From JBFMAI01 sp964462635 (lineage in GTDB: Bacteria; Planctomycetota; Phycisphaerae; UBA1845; Fen-1342), in assembly GCA_964462635.1 (NCBI GenBank), contig CAYWYJ010000003.1:1-64000 (forward strand): 64,000 bases of DNA, read 5' to 3'. Shown piece after piece: positions 8,298 through 17,254 of the stretch. The notes below the pieces were generated by a model. It saw nothing but the letters and a program-made list of their open reading frames with translations. It did no database searches and was not told the DNA's origin. A program made the translations under genes and the position numbers. The first letter of the stretch is position 1; each line of letters begins with the position of its first letter.

Positions 8298-9379
8298 GAC
8301 TGGCCGCCTGGCTGCGGGCTGTCCTGCGCAACCGGCATGGGGCCGTGCCGCGACCGGCTTGGTGTACCTACCTCGTGACCTATCGCTGCAACGCGCGCTG
8401 CCCGATGTGCGATTCGTGGCAACTCAAACCCGGCGACGAATTGGAGCCGGCGGCGGTGGGTGGAGTCTTCGCGCAACTCGGGCGTCTCGACGTGGTGCGC
8501 CTCACGGGCGGGGAGCCCTTCCTGCGGCGCGATCTGCCGGCCGTTGCCGAGGCGATCTGGAGCGCCTCCCGCCCCCTGGTCTTGCACGTCTCGACCAACG
8601 GGTCCTTTCCGCAGCGCGTTGCGGAGTTCGTGGAGCGGTTCCCGGCCCCGCGGCGGTTGCGGCTGATGGTGTCGCTCGATGGACTGGAGGCCGAGCACAA
8701 CCGCAACCGCGGCCGCCACGCCGACTTCGCCACGGCGATGCAGACCATCCGCGCACTGGTGGAACGGCGCGCGACGCACGGCCTTCAGCTCAGCGTCAAC
8801 CTGACCGTGAGTTCGCCCCAGACCCTGGCTGACGCGCCGGCCTTGTGCCGCGAGCTGGCCGCGCTGCACGTGGACGTTCATAGCGTGCTGGCGTATGCGG
8901 ACTCGGCGATGTACGGGGCGGCCTGGCACGGGCGGGCCGCCGACGCGCTGGTACGGGCCGACGGGTATCCGTTGCACCCAAACCTTCTGGACGCCGACGT
9001 CATGGGCTTCGCCGCCGCGGAGCTTCGGAGGACGCGCTCGCTCCGATCGTGGTGGGGTCGCTGGGGCAAGCGGTATTACTGGGGCGGGCTGCTGTCGCGC
9101 CTGCGGCACGAGCGCGATCCCCGCCCCCGCCCGCGGTGCGTCGCGCTGCGCAGCCACATTCGCCTGCTGCCCGACGGCCGCGTCCCCGTGTGCCAGTTCA
9201 ACACGCAGACCGTGGGCGACCTTCGCCGACAGACGTTCGCGGAAATCTGGCACAACGGTCGCAGCGCCGCGGCCCGCCAGTGGGTCGACCAGTGCCCGGG
9301 CTGCTGGGCGGAGTGCGAGGTCTTGCCCAACGCAATCTACACCGCCGATATACTGTGGCATAGAGCTAGAAGGTGCTGA
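8294..9379 (+). CDS. Radical SAM/SPASM-type protein
   Basis: Predicted Fe-S enzyme that cleaves S-adenosylmethionine. The cluster motif C-x3-C-x2-C is at residues 32-39 (C-N-A-R-C-P-M-C) and T-G-G-E-P follows near 76. A C-terminal set of cysteines (C-P-G-C-W-A-E-C and two more upstream) looks like a SPASM/twitch auxiliary-cluster domain. The 361 aa length suits this group. It is coupled to the preceding glycosyltransferase by a 4-base overlap, suggesting a shared pathway such as modification of a cell-surface molecule. The substrate cannot be deduced. Confidence 0.8.
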   Translation: MRLAAWLRAVLRNRHGAVPRPAWCTYLVTYRCNARCPMCDSWQLKPGDELEPAAVGGVFAQLGRLDVVRLTGGEPFLRRDLPAVAEAIWSASRPLVLHVSTNGSFPQRVAEFVERFPAPRRLRLMVSLDGLEAEHNRNRGRHADFATAMQTIRALVERRATHGLQLSVNLTVSSPQTLADAPALCRELAALHVDVHSVLAYADSAMYGAAWHGRAADALVRADGYPLHPNLLDADVMGFAAAELRRTRSLRSWWGRWGKRYYWGGLLSRLRHERDPRPRPRCVALRSHIRLLPDGRVPVCQFNTQTVGDLRRQTFAEIWHNGRSAAARQWVDQCPGCWAECEVLPNAIYTADILWHRARRC

Positions 9380-9683
9380 ATTGGCATTCAGGATCGTGGG
9401 ACGCCCACCGGGAGGGCGAGCCTCCCGGCGAGCCGCGGCTCGGCAGGAGCCTCGCCTTCCCATGTCGCACGACCGTGAATACCCATTCAGCGGGACCCAC
9501 CACGTAAGCGGTGGGCCGCGTGGCCCCGCACTGGCGTGCGGGGTTCTGATAGGCGTTTTGACGCGCCAGCGCGCGGCGGTCGCCGGGGACAGCGCTGAGG
9601 GCGCTGTCGATTGGTCCGCGACGGTGGGTGTCTGCGGGCGCGCCGCGCACGGAGTGATGGGTCGTTCAGACGGCGAGGGTGCC
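9380..9683. repeat. Intergenic stretch with two palindromic repeat families
   Basis: No gene seen. 9410-9461 is a copy of the family E palindrome (GGGAGGGCGAG...CTCGCCTTCCC). 9495-9555 is a copy of the family D double hairpin: a CCCACCAC/GTGGG stem followed by CCCCGCAC-TGGC-GTGCGGGG. Both recur elsewhere in the window in both orientations. They may double as terminators for the radical SAM gene. Confidence 0.6.
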
Positions 9684-10655
9684 ATGGTCAAGCAGCCATC
9701 TCCACGATCGTCGGCGCCGGACATGCCCCAAGCATTGCTTCAGGCGGGCTTGGCGACGTGGTTGGGCTTGCTCGGGGCTTGCGGGCTGCCGGCGCAGTCA
9801 CTGCCTGTACTCGAACCGCCTCAGGCGGTGGCCACAATCACGGATGATCGGCTCGACGAAATCTCCGGTCTGGTCGCCAGCCGACGACATCCCGGCTTGT
9901 ACTACGTCCACAACGACTCCGGCGGCGGGCCGTACGTCTACCTCATCGACCGCGTGGGGCAGACACGGCTGACCGTCCAACTGAAGGGGGCTGAGGCGGC
10001 CGATTACGAGGACATCGCGTTGGCCCCGGGGACCGACGCCGGCACGTTTGACGTCTGCGTGGCCGACATCGGCGACAACGACGCCCGCCGGCGACACATC
10101 ACGATCTACCGCTTCCCGGAGCCGGAGTTGCCGAGCGCGGGCGACACCACGATCAAGGTCACGCCGCGGGCGTACCGTTGGCGTTACCCGGGGGGGCCCG
10201 CGGATGCCGAGGCGTTCTTCGTTCATCCCCGGACGGGGCACGGCTACATCCTCACCAAGCGCGCCACGGGCGCGAGCCTGGTCTATCGGCTGCCCGCCCC
10301 CTGGAGCGAGCGACGGGAGAGCGAGCTGGTGCGCGTCGGCCCGCTGCGGATTCCTCCGGCGTTGGTTCCGTTGCGGGTCGTCACCGCGGCCGATATTCAC
10401 CCGGATGGACGGCACGTCGCGGTACGCTGCTACGCGGACGGGTGGGAGTGGCGGCTGCCGGCGGACACGGCCGACGCCGACTTCGAGGGCATCTTCGATA
10501 CCCTGCCGGTGCGTCTCTCGTTGGCGGCCGAGCGGCAGGGCGAGGCGCTGTGCTACTCCGCCGACGGCAACGCGATCCTGACGCTCAGCGAGGGGAATCG
10601 ACCGACGCTGTATGAATTGCCGCTCGTGGCACCGACCAGTCAGCCGGCGCCGTGA
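9684..10655 (+). CDS. Secreted or lipoprotein beta-propeller-like protein, function unknown
   Basis: A 323 aa exported protein. After a short N-terminal tail comes a hydrophobic segment ending L-L-G-A-C-G, which could be a lipobox (Cys near residue 33) or a signal peptidase I site just after it. The mature part has repeated strand-turn-strand units with D-I-A-L, V-A-D-I-G-D-N-D, H-P-D-G and Y-S-A-D-G-N-A motifs, typical of propeller blades. ATG 9684 has a GAGGG ribosome site four bases upstream; ATG 9723 is an alternative. The frame extends further upstream only as a shadow of the radical SAM gene. Function not recognised. Confidence 0.65.
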   Translation: MVKQPSPRSSAPDMPQALLQAGLATWLGLLGACGLPAQSLPVLEPPQAVATITDDRLDEISGLVASRRHPGLYYVHNDSGGGPYVYLIDRVGQTRLTVQLKGAEAADYEDIALAPGTDAGTFDVCVADIGDNDARRRHITIYRFPEPELPSAGDTTIKVTPRAYRWRYPGGPADAEAFFVHPRTGHGYILTKRATGASLVYRLPAPWSERRESELVRVGPLRIPPALVPLRVVTAADIHPDGRHVAVRCYADGWEWRLPADTADADFEGIFDTLPVRLSLAAERQGEALCYSADGNAILTLSEGNRPTLYELPLVAPTSQPAP

Positions 10656-11077
10656 CGCCGCACCCGCGGCTCGGCCGGAGCCTCGCCGTCCCGGAGCCTC
10701 GCAGTCCGTGGTCGTGTGGTCGCCCCAGACCCGCAGGTCTCACGAGCCACAGAGGCACCGAGACTCAGAGGTTTGCTGGAAGCGGAGTCGCGCTGAACGC
10801 ACACGCGCGGAGCCAGTACGAGGTTGTCGCGCAGCCAGCTGATGAAGCCCAGCCAGTGTGCTGGGTTCTTTCGTTCTTCTCTGCGCCTCTGTACTACTGA
10901 CGATCGAGTTCTTCTCGGCGCGACAAGATTGCTCCGCGGCCAACGGCCGGTGCGGAGCCCGGTCGCCAAGTCCGCCGCAGGCGAGACTCGCCGAGGCGAG
11001 GGCGACTCGCTGTGGCGAGCCGCTACATTTGGTTGCGGCCGCCGGCCGCGCTGTGCCTCTGTGGTGAGGCACCCCGC
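10656..11077. repeat. Composite intergenic repeat (families B and C)
   Basis: No gene seen. 10745-10771 is a CACAGAGGCAC-type arm (family B). Reverse-complement arms occur at 10875-10901 and 11050-11068. Between the last two lies a full family C copy (about 10892-11055), a GC-rich multi-hairpin with CTCGCTGTGGCGAGCCGCTAC near its end. The same composite is at 22183-22473. A partial family E copy lies at about 10661-10690. Confidence 0.6.
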
Positions 11078-11713
11078 CTAGCGCGTAAGCAGGGCGGCCA
11101 CGCGCTCGACGGCGTTGGCCGCGTCGTAGCCGTAGGCGTCGGCGCCGATCTGCCGCGCGAACCGCTCGTTCACGGGGGCCCCGCCGACGATGGTCTTGAT
11201 GCGCGCGCTCAAGCCCCGTTCGCGCAGCAGCGTGACCACCTGCCCCATGACCGGCATGGTGGTGGTCAACAGGGCCGACATGCCGATCAGCGGGGCGCCC
11301 TCGCGCTGGGCCGCTTCGACGAATTGCTCCGGCGGCACGTCGTTGCCCAGGTCGATGACCTCGAAGCCGGCGCCTTTGAGCATGACGCCGACGAGGTTCT
11401 TGCCGATGTCGTGCAGGTCGCCGCGCACGGAGCCGAGGACGACCTTGCCGCGGGCCGGGACGCCGTCCTTGATGAGGAGGGGCTTGAGCAGCGCCATGCC
11501 CGCGTTCATGGCCTGGGCCGCCAGCAGCACGTCCGGCAGGTAGATTTCGTGGTTCTTGAAGAGGTCGCCGACCCGGTTCATGCCGGCGATGAGGCCGGCG
11601 TTCAGTATCTCGGCCGGCGGTCGGCCCCCGTCGATGGCCTGCTGCGTCAGCCGCGCGACGGTGTCGTCCTCGCCGCGCACCAGGTGGTCAGCCAGTTCTG
11701 TCAGTACGTCCAC
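11078..11713 (-). CDS. Corrinoid (B12-binding) methyltransferase protein, MttC/MtbC-like
   Basis: Small corrinoid shuttle protein of 211 aa. The N-terminal helical cap domain (about residues 1-85) is followed by a Rossmann-like B12 domain. This has the cobalt-ligand motif D-x-H-x-x-G (D-L-H-D-I-G-K-N, about residue 100), a downstream S-A-L-L-T-T-T loop and I-V-G-G-A-P. It carries the methyl group between a substrate methyltransferase and a corrinoid/THF or CoM methyltransferase. A likely substrate methyltransferase of the MttB family is on the same strand at 19842-21308, separated by the dockerin gene and the DGR. The actual methyl donor is unknown. Confidence 0.88.
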   Translation of the reverse strand: MDVLTELADHLVRGEDDTVARLTQQAIDGGRPPAEILNAGLIAGMNRVGDLFKNHEIYLPDVLLAAQAMNAGMALLKPLLIKDGVPARGKVVLGSVRGDLHDIGKNLVGVMLKGAGFEVIDLGNDVPPEQFVEAAQREGAPLIGMSALLTTTMPVMGQVVTLLRERGLSARIKTIVGGAPVNERFARQIGADAYGYDAANAVERVAALLTR

Positions 11714-11814
11714 GTCCGTCTCTCCTCACTGAGCGCTGCTCCGGCCCTTCATCAGAGCCGCGACCGTCAGGGAGCGGTCCGGCCGGCCCACACGCCAGAC
11801 GGGCAGGTCCGGCG

Positions 11815-14800
11815 CTACGGGCAGGGTATCGGATACCCGCCGCCGGAGGACAGCAGGCCGACAAACGGGTTGATGTCGCCGAAGCCGTTCACGCCGCCGT
11901 ATTGTCCGTCGCCGTTCACGTCGGCATTCTGCTCCGGGCAATTGGGATACGTGAGCTTCCACAGTTCCCAATTCGACAGCGCCAGGACGAAGGGGTTGAT
12001 GTCCCCGAAGTCGATGAAGCCGTCGCAGTTCAGGTCGCCGGGGCAGATGGGCACAGGGATCATGACCGCTTGCGCGTGCGTGTTGTTCGACTCATCGAAC
12101 TCAAACACCGCTTCGGTGCAATCAGCAATCGCGTACACCTGCACCCACTCGCCCGGCGTCATCCCGGTCGTGTCCCAGGTGAAGCTCACGTCGCGCGCCG
12201 TGCCAGCCGGCATCGCCTCTACGTTGCTGCGCCCGATCTCCTGACCGCCGGCCGTATCGAGCCGCCAGCAGATCTGGAATGGCTCCGCCGGCACCACACC
12301 CGTATTCAGCGTGCGGGCCGTCAGCACCACCTCCCGCTGCGACACCTGCTGGCTCCAACCGGTCTCAATCGTCAGGTCAGGCAGGACCGCCTGGCGCGAC
12401 AGCGTGTTGTTCGCCCGATTGCGATCATCGAACACTAGCGCCGGGTCGGCGACGACGAAGATCTGATACGACCGTGGCGGCTCGGGGATGATCCACTGGA
12501 CGGACACCTCGCGAGCCGTGCCGGGAACCAGCAACCCGGCCACAGTCTGCATGGTCCCGATCAACTGCCCGTGCTGACTGGGATCGCCATCGTAGAACGC
12601 CACTTGCACGTTTTGAGCGCCCAGCTCGCCGCGGTTCTCAACGATTGCCCGAATCGTAGCGGTCGAACCCGGCTCCGGATTCGCCGGCTCCAGCACTAAG
12701 GAATTGGTCCGGATGGCCAGATCATGTCCGAGCGTGTGCCGTAACAGGCACAAATCGGTGCGCGCCGGCTGCGGAACATTTGGAATCACATAAATCTGGC
12801 CGCCGATTTCGACCTCGACCTCTTTACGCTCCGTCTGCGTTTTCAGATACGCCATCACAAGCTGGGTTCCGTCGCAGGCCAGCGAAACCGAGGTCTCGGC
12901 GTGCTCGTCCTGCGTCAGTTGCCGCGGCAGCGACCACTGATTCAGGTTGGCGTCGTAGAACGCCGCCACGATGTCGATGCCCTCCGGCCCCTGGACCGTG
13001 TAGGCAATCGCCGCCCCGCCCGGCATCGTCACGCCGTCCAGCGTCGGCGCCTCATTGGCCAGCGTGTGCTCGACGTAGACCGGCGCCGGCTGCCAGTTGG
13101 CCAGCGGCGTATAGACCACCGTGCTGTCCGAGCTCCACACGCAGATGACCTCACCGTTGGGCGTCACCAACACCGGCAACCCATCCTCGACCGCATCTGC
13201 GGTCAAGCGAACCGCAGTCTGCCACACGCCGCCGACTGTCGCCATGCCGTACAACTCGCGGTCCGTCCGCGTCTCCGGGTCGCCGTCCTCATCGACAACG
13301 AACACCACGTGCCCCTCGCCGGCGGCGTCCGCGGCAAACGCCATGTCGATGATCCCTTTCGGGTCCGACCAGAGCACTGCCGGCGTCGTCCAGCCGGCGC
13401 CGTTCCACCGGGCGTACATCAGCCGGTCGCCGGAGGTGGCATGCCCGGGGCTCGCTGCGCCTTCGTTCTGAATCCACAGCACGCCGGCGGTTGTGCCGAA
13501 GACCGCCGGCAGCGGGTGGCGATCCACGACATCGTTATTCACCAGCAGCACCGGCGGAGTCCACTGCTGGGTCGTGCGGTCGAACCACGCCGCCGCGATT
13601 TCGATGTACGGGATCACTTCGCCGGGGTTCGTGGTCCACGAGATATCCCCTTCGACCTGCTCCCAGGCGGCCAGGTCGGTGTTCGCATCGGCCGCCGCGA
13701 TCCGCGGGACGAAATCTGCCACGTTGTCGTCGGCGATCAGCATTTCCGACCACGGCCCGCCCGCCGGCGACCGCAGCGAGGCGATGTCCGTCGCCGCATA
13801 CCAGGGCTTGTTCGGATCGTGCCGCGAATAAAGGATGTGCGTCTGGGTCTCATCGGCGATGACCGATGGACTGCCCAGCGAAGTCACGTTTTCAATCAGC
13901 GTCTCTTCAATCGCATCGCCGCTGATGTCCAGACTGTTCGACCCTGGCAGCCGCACCGGCCGACCCGCGACGAGCCGGTTCGCCTCGCCCCAGCGCAAGC
14001 GCTCAGCACCAATGGGTCGCCACTGGCCGTCCAGCGCCGGGTCGCCCAACGGCACCACCGTGACGACCTGGCCGTCGCCTGCGCCGCCGAATTGTGTTTC
14101 CAGTGCCAACTCGACCTTACGGTCGAACCCCGCGCAGCTGGCGAACAGGCCGGCGTATTGCCGGAGCTTCACCTGTCGCAGCCGCAAGTCTGGGCAAATG
14201 TCTAATACCGGTGTACCCGTACCACCCATAAAGATCCCGACGCTAGCTCCCCACAAAGCAAGGGCGGCCTGGCCCTCCGCCCCAATGGTTCCAGAAGCAT
14301 GCAGCGAACTAGCGCCCAAAAAGCAATTGGATGGCGGGCCTGAAGAATACACACCGGCAGCCGACAGGCCGGCGACGACGAAGAATCGAAATCGCACAAG
14401 TGCGATGAGATCTCCCAGAACAGGCAGCGCCTTCCAGCCTTCGATCACAGGTATGCATGGTGGGCAGATTGGATAGACGATGGTGATGGCTGGCGCTCCA
14501 GCACCGAGTTTTCCCAACAGGGACACGTCAAAGCCTCGCTCCATGAGCAGATTATTGCAGCCGCCAAACGTCATATCGAGCTCGCCGCGCGAACTGAATT
14601 CTGCGCTGGCGATGGCTTCGAACTTGTTTATTTCCGCCGAGAAATAGGCTTTTCCGTCGTGGAAGCTCACGGAGCCGAAGAGGGTGCCTGCCAGTGGGTC
14701 ATATTGCAGGGTTCGCCGATCATTCCAGCGAATGTTGATTACAAGACTCGTAGGGCCCCCCCCGATGAGCGGCAGCAGGACCAACTCCGCGTCTTCCGAC

Positions 14801-15684
14801 GAGTAACCTAACTTATGCCCCGACGGCGTCCAAACGATTTGGTTACCTGCCCATGCCTCTGCCGCAGCCGGAAGTGGATAGAAACAGACGCCCGGCGAAA
14901 CGTTGGTCCGCTTGTTCTCCCCGTTCACGACCTCGATCGTCAGCTCTCTACAGTTGTTGATTACGGTCGGCGCCGGCACGCTCAGCGTGGCGCGAGCCAG
15001 CCCACCGCCCAGGTCCGTGATCGTCGCCGGATACTGCACCCCGTTCACCGTGTAGTACACCGCTCCCGGCGAGCCCTTCCACGCCACCGTCACCTCGAAC
15101 TGAAGGTTACCGGGGGTCCGCGGGACGAAGTGCCGCCCCCTGGGCGAAAGGAAGTTGAACGCCGCGGGCAGGCTTCCAGACTCCGCCAGAAGCTGGAAGG
15201 TCTCATGTTTCCACTGCCCGGGGGCCACCGACACCGGGCGCTGCACCGAGTAATACCCGGTCTTGCTGACCGTCACATCAATCAGTCCCGCCGGGACGTT
15301 TAACAGCGTGAACTCCCCCTGTGAGTTGGTGAACGTGTGCCCCACGCCCGTCGCGGCCACCGTGGCGCTCCCCAACGGCCCCTTCACCTTCCCGAGGGCG
15401 TCCACTTCGAGCACCACGCCGGTGATGGCCTGCGTCGAGCCGGCCCCCGTCCGGTTGTCCACCGGGAACGGCCCCGAGTCGCTCCACACCCAGGCCCCCA
15501 TACGTGTATCGACCCAGAACAGATTCGAGTCGGCCCAGCCGAAACTAAGCGAGTTGACGGCTTCGGTCGTGTCGACCCAAAACAGCCCGGAATCAGCCCA
15601 AACCAAGTCGGCGACCGCCTTGGCCGGGCCAGCGGCCAACCCTGCGCAAACCACCAGCCGCGTTACGCTCTTGTTTAGGCACAT
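11815..15684 (-). CDS. Large secreted protein with carboxypeptidase-regulatory-like, CARDB-like and dockerin-like domains
   Basis: Secreted protein of about 1289 aa. I start at the ATG at 15684 (frame open to 15753) because it begins a signal peptide ending A-K-A. Just after it, three imperfect units of the form (W)-A/S-D-S-x-x-F-x-V-D-T/N follow. Then comes a carboxypeptidase-regulatory-like fold with G-E-F-T-L-L-N-V-P-A-G, then a long central region with propeller-like repeats. Two CARDB-like Ig domains (motifs such as N-R-A-N-N-T-L and D-E-S-N-N-T-H) precede a C-terminal dockerin-like module with paired G-D-I-N-P-F segments. The module nearly matches the C-terminus of 54370-55245. Probably a surface or extracellular-complex protein. 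It lies just downstream of the DGR on the same strand. Confidence 0.75.
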   Translation of the reverse strand: MCLNKSVTRLVVCAGLAAGPAKAVADLVWADSGLFWVDTTEAVNSLSFGWADSNLFWVDTRMGAWVWSDSGPFPVDNRTGAGSTQAITGVVLEVDALGKVKGPLGSATVAATGVGHTFTNSQGEFTLLNVPAGLIDVTVSKTGYYSVQRPVSVAPGQWKHETFQLLAESGSLPAAFNFLSPRGRHFVPRTPGNLQFEVTVAWKGSPGAVYYTVNGVQYPATITDLGGGLARATLSVPAPTVINNCRELTIEVVNGENKRTNVSPGVCFYPLPAAAEAWAGNQIVWTPSGHKLGYSSEDAELVLLPLIGGGPTSLVINIRWNDRRTLQYDPLAGTLFGSVSFHDGKAYFSAEINKFEAIASAEFSSRGELDMTFGGCNNLLMERGFDVSLLGKLGAGAPAITIVYPICPPCIPVIEGWKALPVLGDLIALVRFRFFVVAGLSAAGVYSSGPPSNCFLGASSLHASGTIGAEGQAALALWGASVGIFMGGTGTPVLDICPDLRLRQVKLRQYAGLFASCAGFDRKVELALETQFGGAGDGQVVTVVPLGDPALDGQWRPIGAERLRWGEANRLVAGRPVRLPGSNSLDISGDAIEETLIENVTSLGSPSVIADETQTHILYSRHDPNKPWYAATDIASLRSPAGGPWSEMLIADDNVADFVPRIAAADANTDLAAWEQVEGDISWTTNPGEVIPYIEIAAAWFDRTTQQWTPPVLLVNNDVVDRHPLPAVFGTTAGVLWIQNEGAASPGHATSGDRLMYARWNGAGWTTPAVLWSDPKGIIDMAFAADAAGEGHVVFVVDEDGDPETRTDRELYGMATVGGVWQTAVRLTADAVEDGLPVLVTPNGEVICVWSSDSTVVYTPLANWQPAPVYVEHTLANEAPTLDGVTMPGGAAIAYTVQGPEGIDIVAAFYDANLNQWSLPRQLTQDEHAETSVSLACDGTQLVMAYLKTQTERKEVEVEIGGQIYVIPNVPQPARTDLCLLRHTLGHDLAIRTNSLVLEPANPEPGSTATIRAIVENRGELGAQNVQVAFYDGDPSQHGQLIGTMQTVAGLLVPGTAREVSVQWIIPEPPRSYQIFVVADPALVFDDRNRANNTLSRQAVLPDLTIETGWSQQVSQREVVLTARTLNTGVVPAEPFQICWRLDTAGGQEIGRSNVEAMPAGTARDVSFTWDTTGMTPGEWVQVYAIADCTEAVFEFDESNNTHAQAVMIPVPICPGDLNCDGFIDFGDINPFVLALSNWELWKLTYPNCPEQNADVNGDGQYGGVNGFGDINPFVGLLSSGGGYPIPCP

Positions 15685-17254
15685 GCCGAATACCTCCAAG
15701 ACCCGATGCGGGGGATTGTCGTCTGCTTTGCGCCTGAACGTGGACTTCTCCACGAATCTGCTTCGAACAAGTCACGCTTTGTCTTGAGCCGGCCCGCAGT
15801 CGGTAGCACGGCGCGCCGGCCGGATCACCCGCGGCGCCATTGCGGTTACTGAGTCCAAGTCGAGCCGATGGGCTGACTACGCCTGACTTACGGACGCCCC
15901 GGCCGGGGCAATGGCTGCATGAGCCGGCCGGGGCTAGTGCTGCATTCGTCTCCCGCGCAGAACGCCACGGCAGAACCGGAATCCGGTTCGGACTCTCCGG
16001 ACGCGCTGTCGGCCACCGTGATGGCCGACATTCCGGTCCGCGACCTTGCGAGACTCCCCACCGCACAACGAAACCCGTTGTTGTTGTTGCGGTTGCCAGG
16101 CGTGTTGTTGTTGCGATACGCGACGCGGCAGTTGTCAGTATTGTTGTTCCAACTTCCGCCGCGCACAACACGGCTTTGTCAACCGGACCCCGTGCAAACT
16201 TCAGCCGGCCCAAGACGCGCCGGCGAAGTGCCCAGCTATTGGCGGTGGCCGCGTGGGCGTTCCACGCCGCCAGCGACGCCTTCACCTGCGCCCACGTCTT
16301 GCGGCCCCGTGCGTACTCGCGCTGAAGTAAACGTCCTCGGCGCCGAAACCGTCGGATGTTTTCCTTGGTCAGGTACCGATGCGTCGGCCAGCAGCGATAG
16401 CCGAGAAAACGCGTCGGCCTACTGACGGGCCGCACCTGGGCCCGTTCCTCGTGAATGCGCAGGCGCAGACGCTCCAGGTAGCGGATAATCGCCGCGCGGG
16501 CCGCCGACAAGGCCTCCTTGTCGTCGCCCAGCAGCAGGAAATCATCCACGTAGCGAACGTACCCGCGCCAGCCGAGCCCCCGCTTCACAAAGTTATCCAG
16601 CCCATGCAGGTACACGTTGGCCCAGAACTGGCTGGTCATGTTCCCGATCGGCAGGCCGCGCCGGCGCTGGTGCGGCGTGAAGAGATCATCCCCCGCGAAG
16701 TAGTGCAACACCGGCTCCTGAACGTTGCTGCCGTCAATGATCAGATCGCACAGCCAGAGCACGCCTTCATCGCGAATCCGGCTACGTAGCAGGGTCTTGA
16801 GAATCTGATGGTCCACGCTGGGGAAGAACTTCACGATGTCGCACTGGAGCACGTACCGGTACCCCCCGGCGAACGCCTGATAGCGATCGACCGCCCGGTG
16901 GGTTCCCTTGCCGATCCGGTTGGCGTAGCTGTCCGTGATGAAGTTCCGCTCGAACAGTGGGCCGATCACGTTCACCAGCGCATGATGCACCACCCGGTCG
17001 CGATACGACGCCGCGCTGATCATTCGGCGCTTGGGCTCCCGAGCGTAGAAGGTGCGGTATCCACCCGGACGATAGGTGCGTGCCCGTAACTCGTCCTGCA
17101 ACCGCAGCAACTCGCGCTCGCGCTCCAGCTCAAAGCGGGCGCAGTCGGCGTGGCGCCGCTTCCCCAGCCGCGTCTTGCGGGCCGCCGCCAGCAGGTTCTC
17201 CCAACTGGTCAGTCGGTCGAAGAGACTGCCCTGCGCTGTTGCTGTTTCAGCCAT
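15593..17254 (-). CDS. Diversity-generating retroelement reverse transcriptase
   Basis: Reverse transcriptase that makes mutagenised cDNA from the TR. Residues 1 to about 355 are a complete RT: catalytic Asp in Q-C-D-I (139), the DGR-type I-G-N-M-T-S-Q motif (203-209) and Y-V-D-D (235-238). The thumb/C-terminal helix follows and ends near residue 355 (about 16190). The frame then stays open for 198 more codons through the TR and into the 5' end of the dockerin gene, so the true C-terminus is uncertain. The start overlaps the Avd gene by 46 bases. The S-Q signature, the avd neighbour and the TR/VR pair make the DGR assignment strong; a group II intron or retron RT is unlikely. Confidence 0.92.
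   Translation of the reverse strand: MAETATAQGSLFDRLTSWENLLAAARKTRLGKRRHADCARFELERERELLRLQDELRARTYRPGGYRTFYAREPKRRMISAASYRDRVVHHALVNVIGPLFERNFITDSYANRIGKGTHRAVDRYQAFAGGYRYVLQCDIVKFFPSVDHQILKTLLRSRIRDEGVLWLCDLIIDGSNVQEPVLHYFAGDDLFTPHQRRRGLPIGNMTSQFWANVYLHGLDNFVKRGLGWRGYVRYVDDFLLLGDDKEALSAARAAIIRYLERLRLRIHEERAQVRPVSRPTRFLGYRCWPTHRYLTKENIRRFRRRGRLLQREYARGRKTWAQVKASLAAWNAHAATANSWALRRRVLGRLKFARGPVDKAVLCAAEVGTTILTTAASRIATTTRLATATTTTGFVVRWGVSQGRGPECRPSRWPTARPESPNRIPVLPWRSARETNAALAPAGSCSHCPGRGVRKSGVVSPSARLGLSNRNGAAGDPAGAPCYRLRAGSRQSVTCSKQIRGEVHVQAQSRRQSPASGLGGIRHVPKQERNAAGGLRRVGRWPGQGGRRLGLG
16055..16173 (-). repeat. DGR template repeat (TR)
   Basis: 119-bp core matching 17667-17784. Read on the minus strand in the target's frame it encodes G-G-S-W-N-N-N-T-D-N-C, then R-N-N-N-T-P-G-N-R-N-N-N-N-G-F-R-C. 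It has 12 AAY Asn codons plus one TAT, so adenines are concentrated at positions free to vary. The 3' end (GTGCGGTGGGGA then GTCTC) is the IMH*-like end, against GTGCGGTGGGGA then CTCC in the VR. It lies directly after the conserved part of the RT and inside the RT's over-long frame. Confidence 0.93.

Noticed and set aside
15888..16166. A 92-residue reading frame beginning R-G-G-S-W-N-N-N on the minus strand
   Set aside because: This is the DGR template repeat read in the target's frame, followed by unrelated sequence. It has no start signal and no independent gene features.
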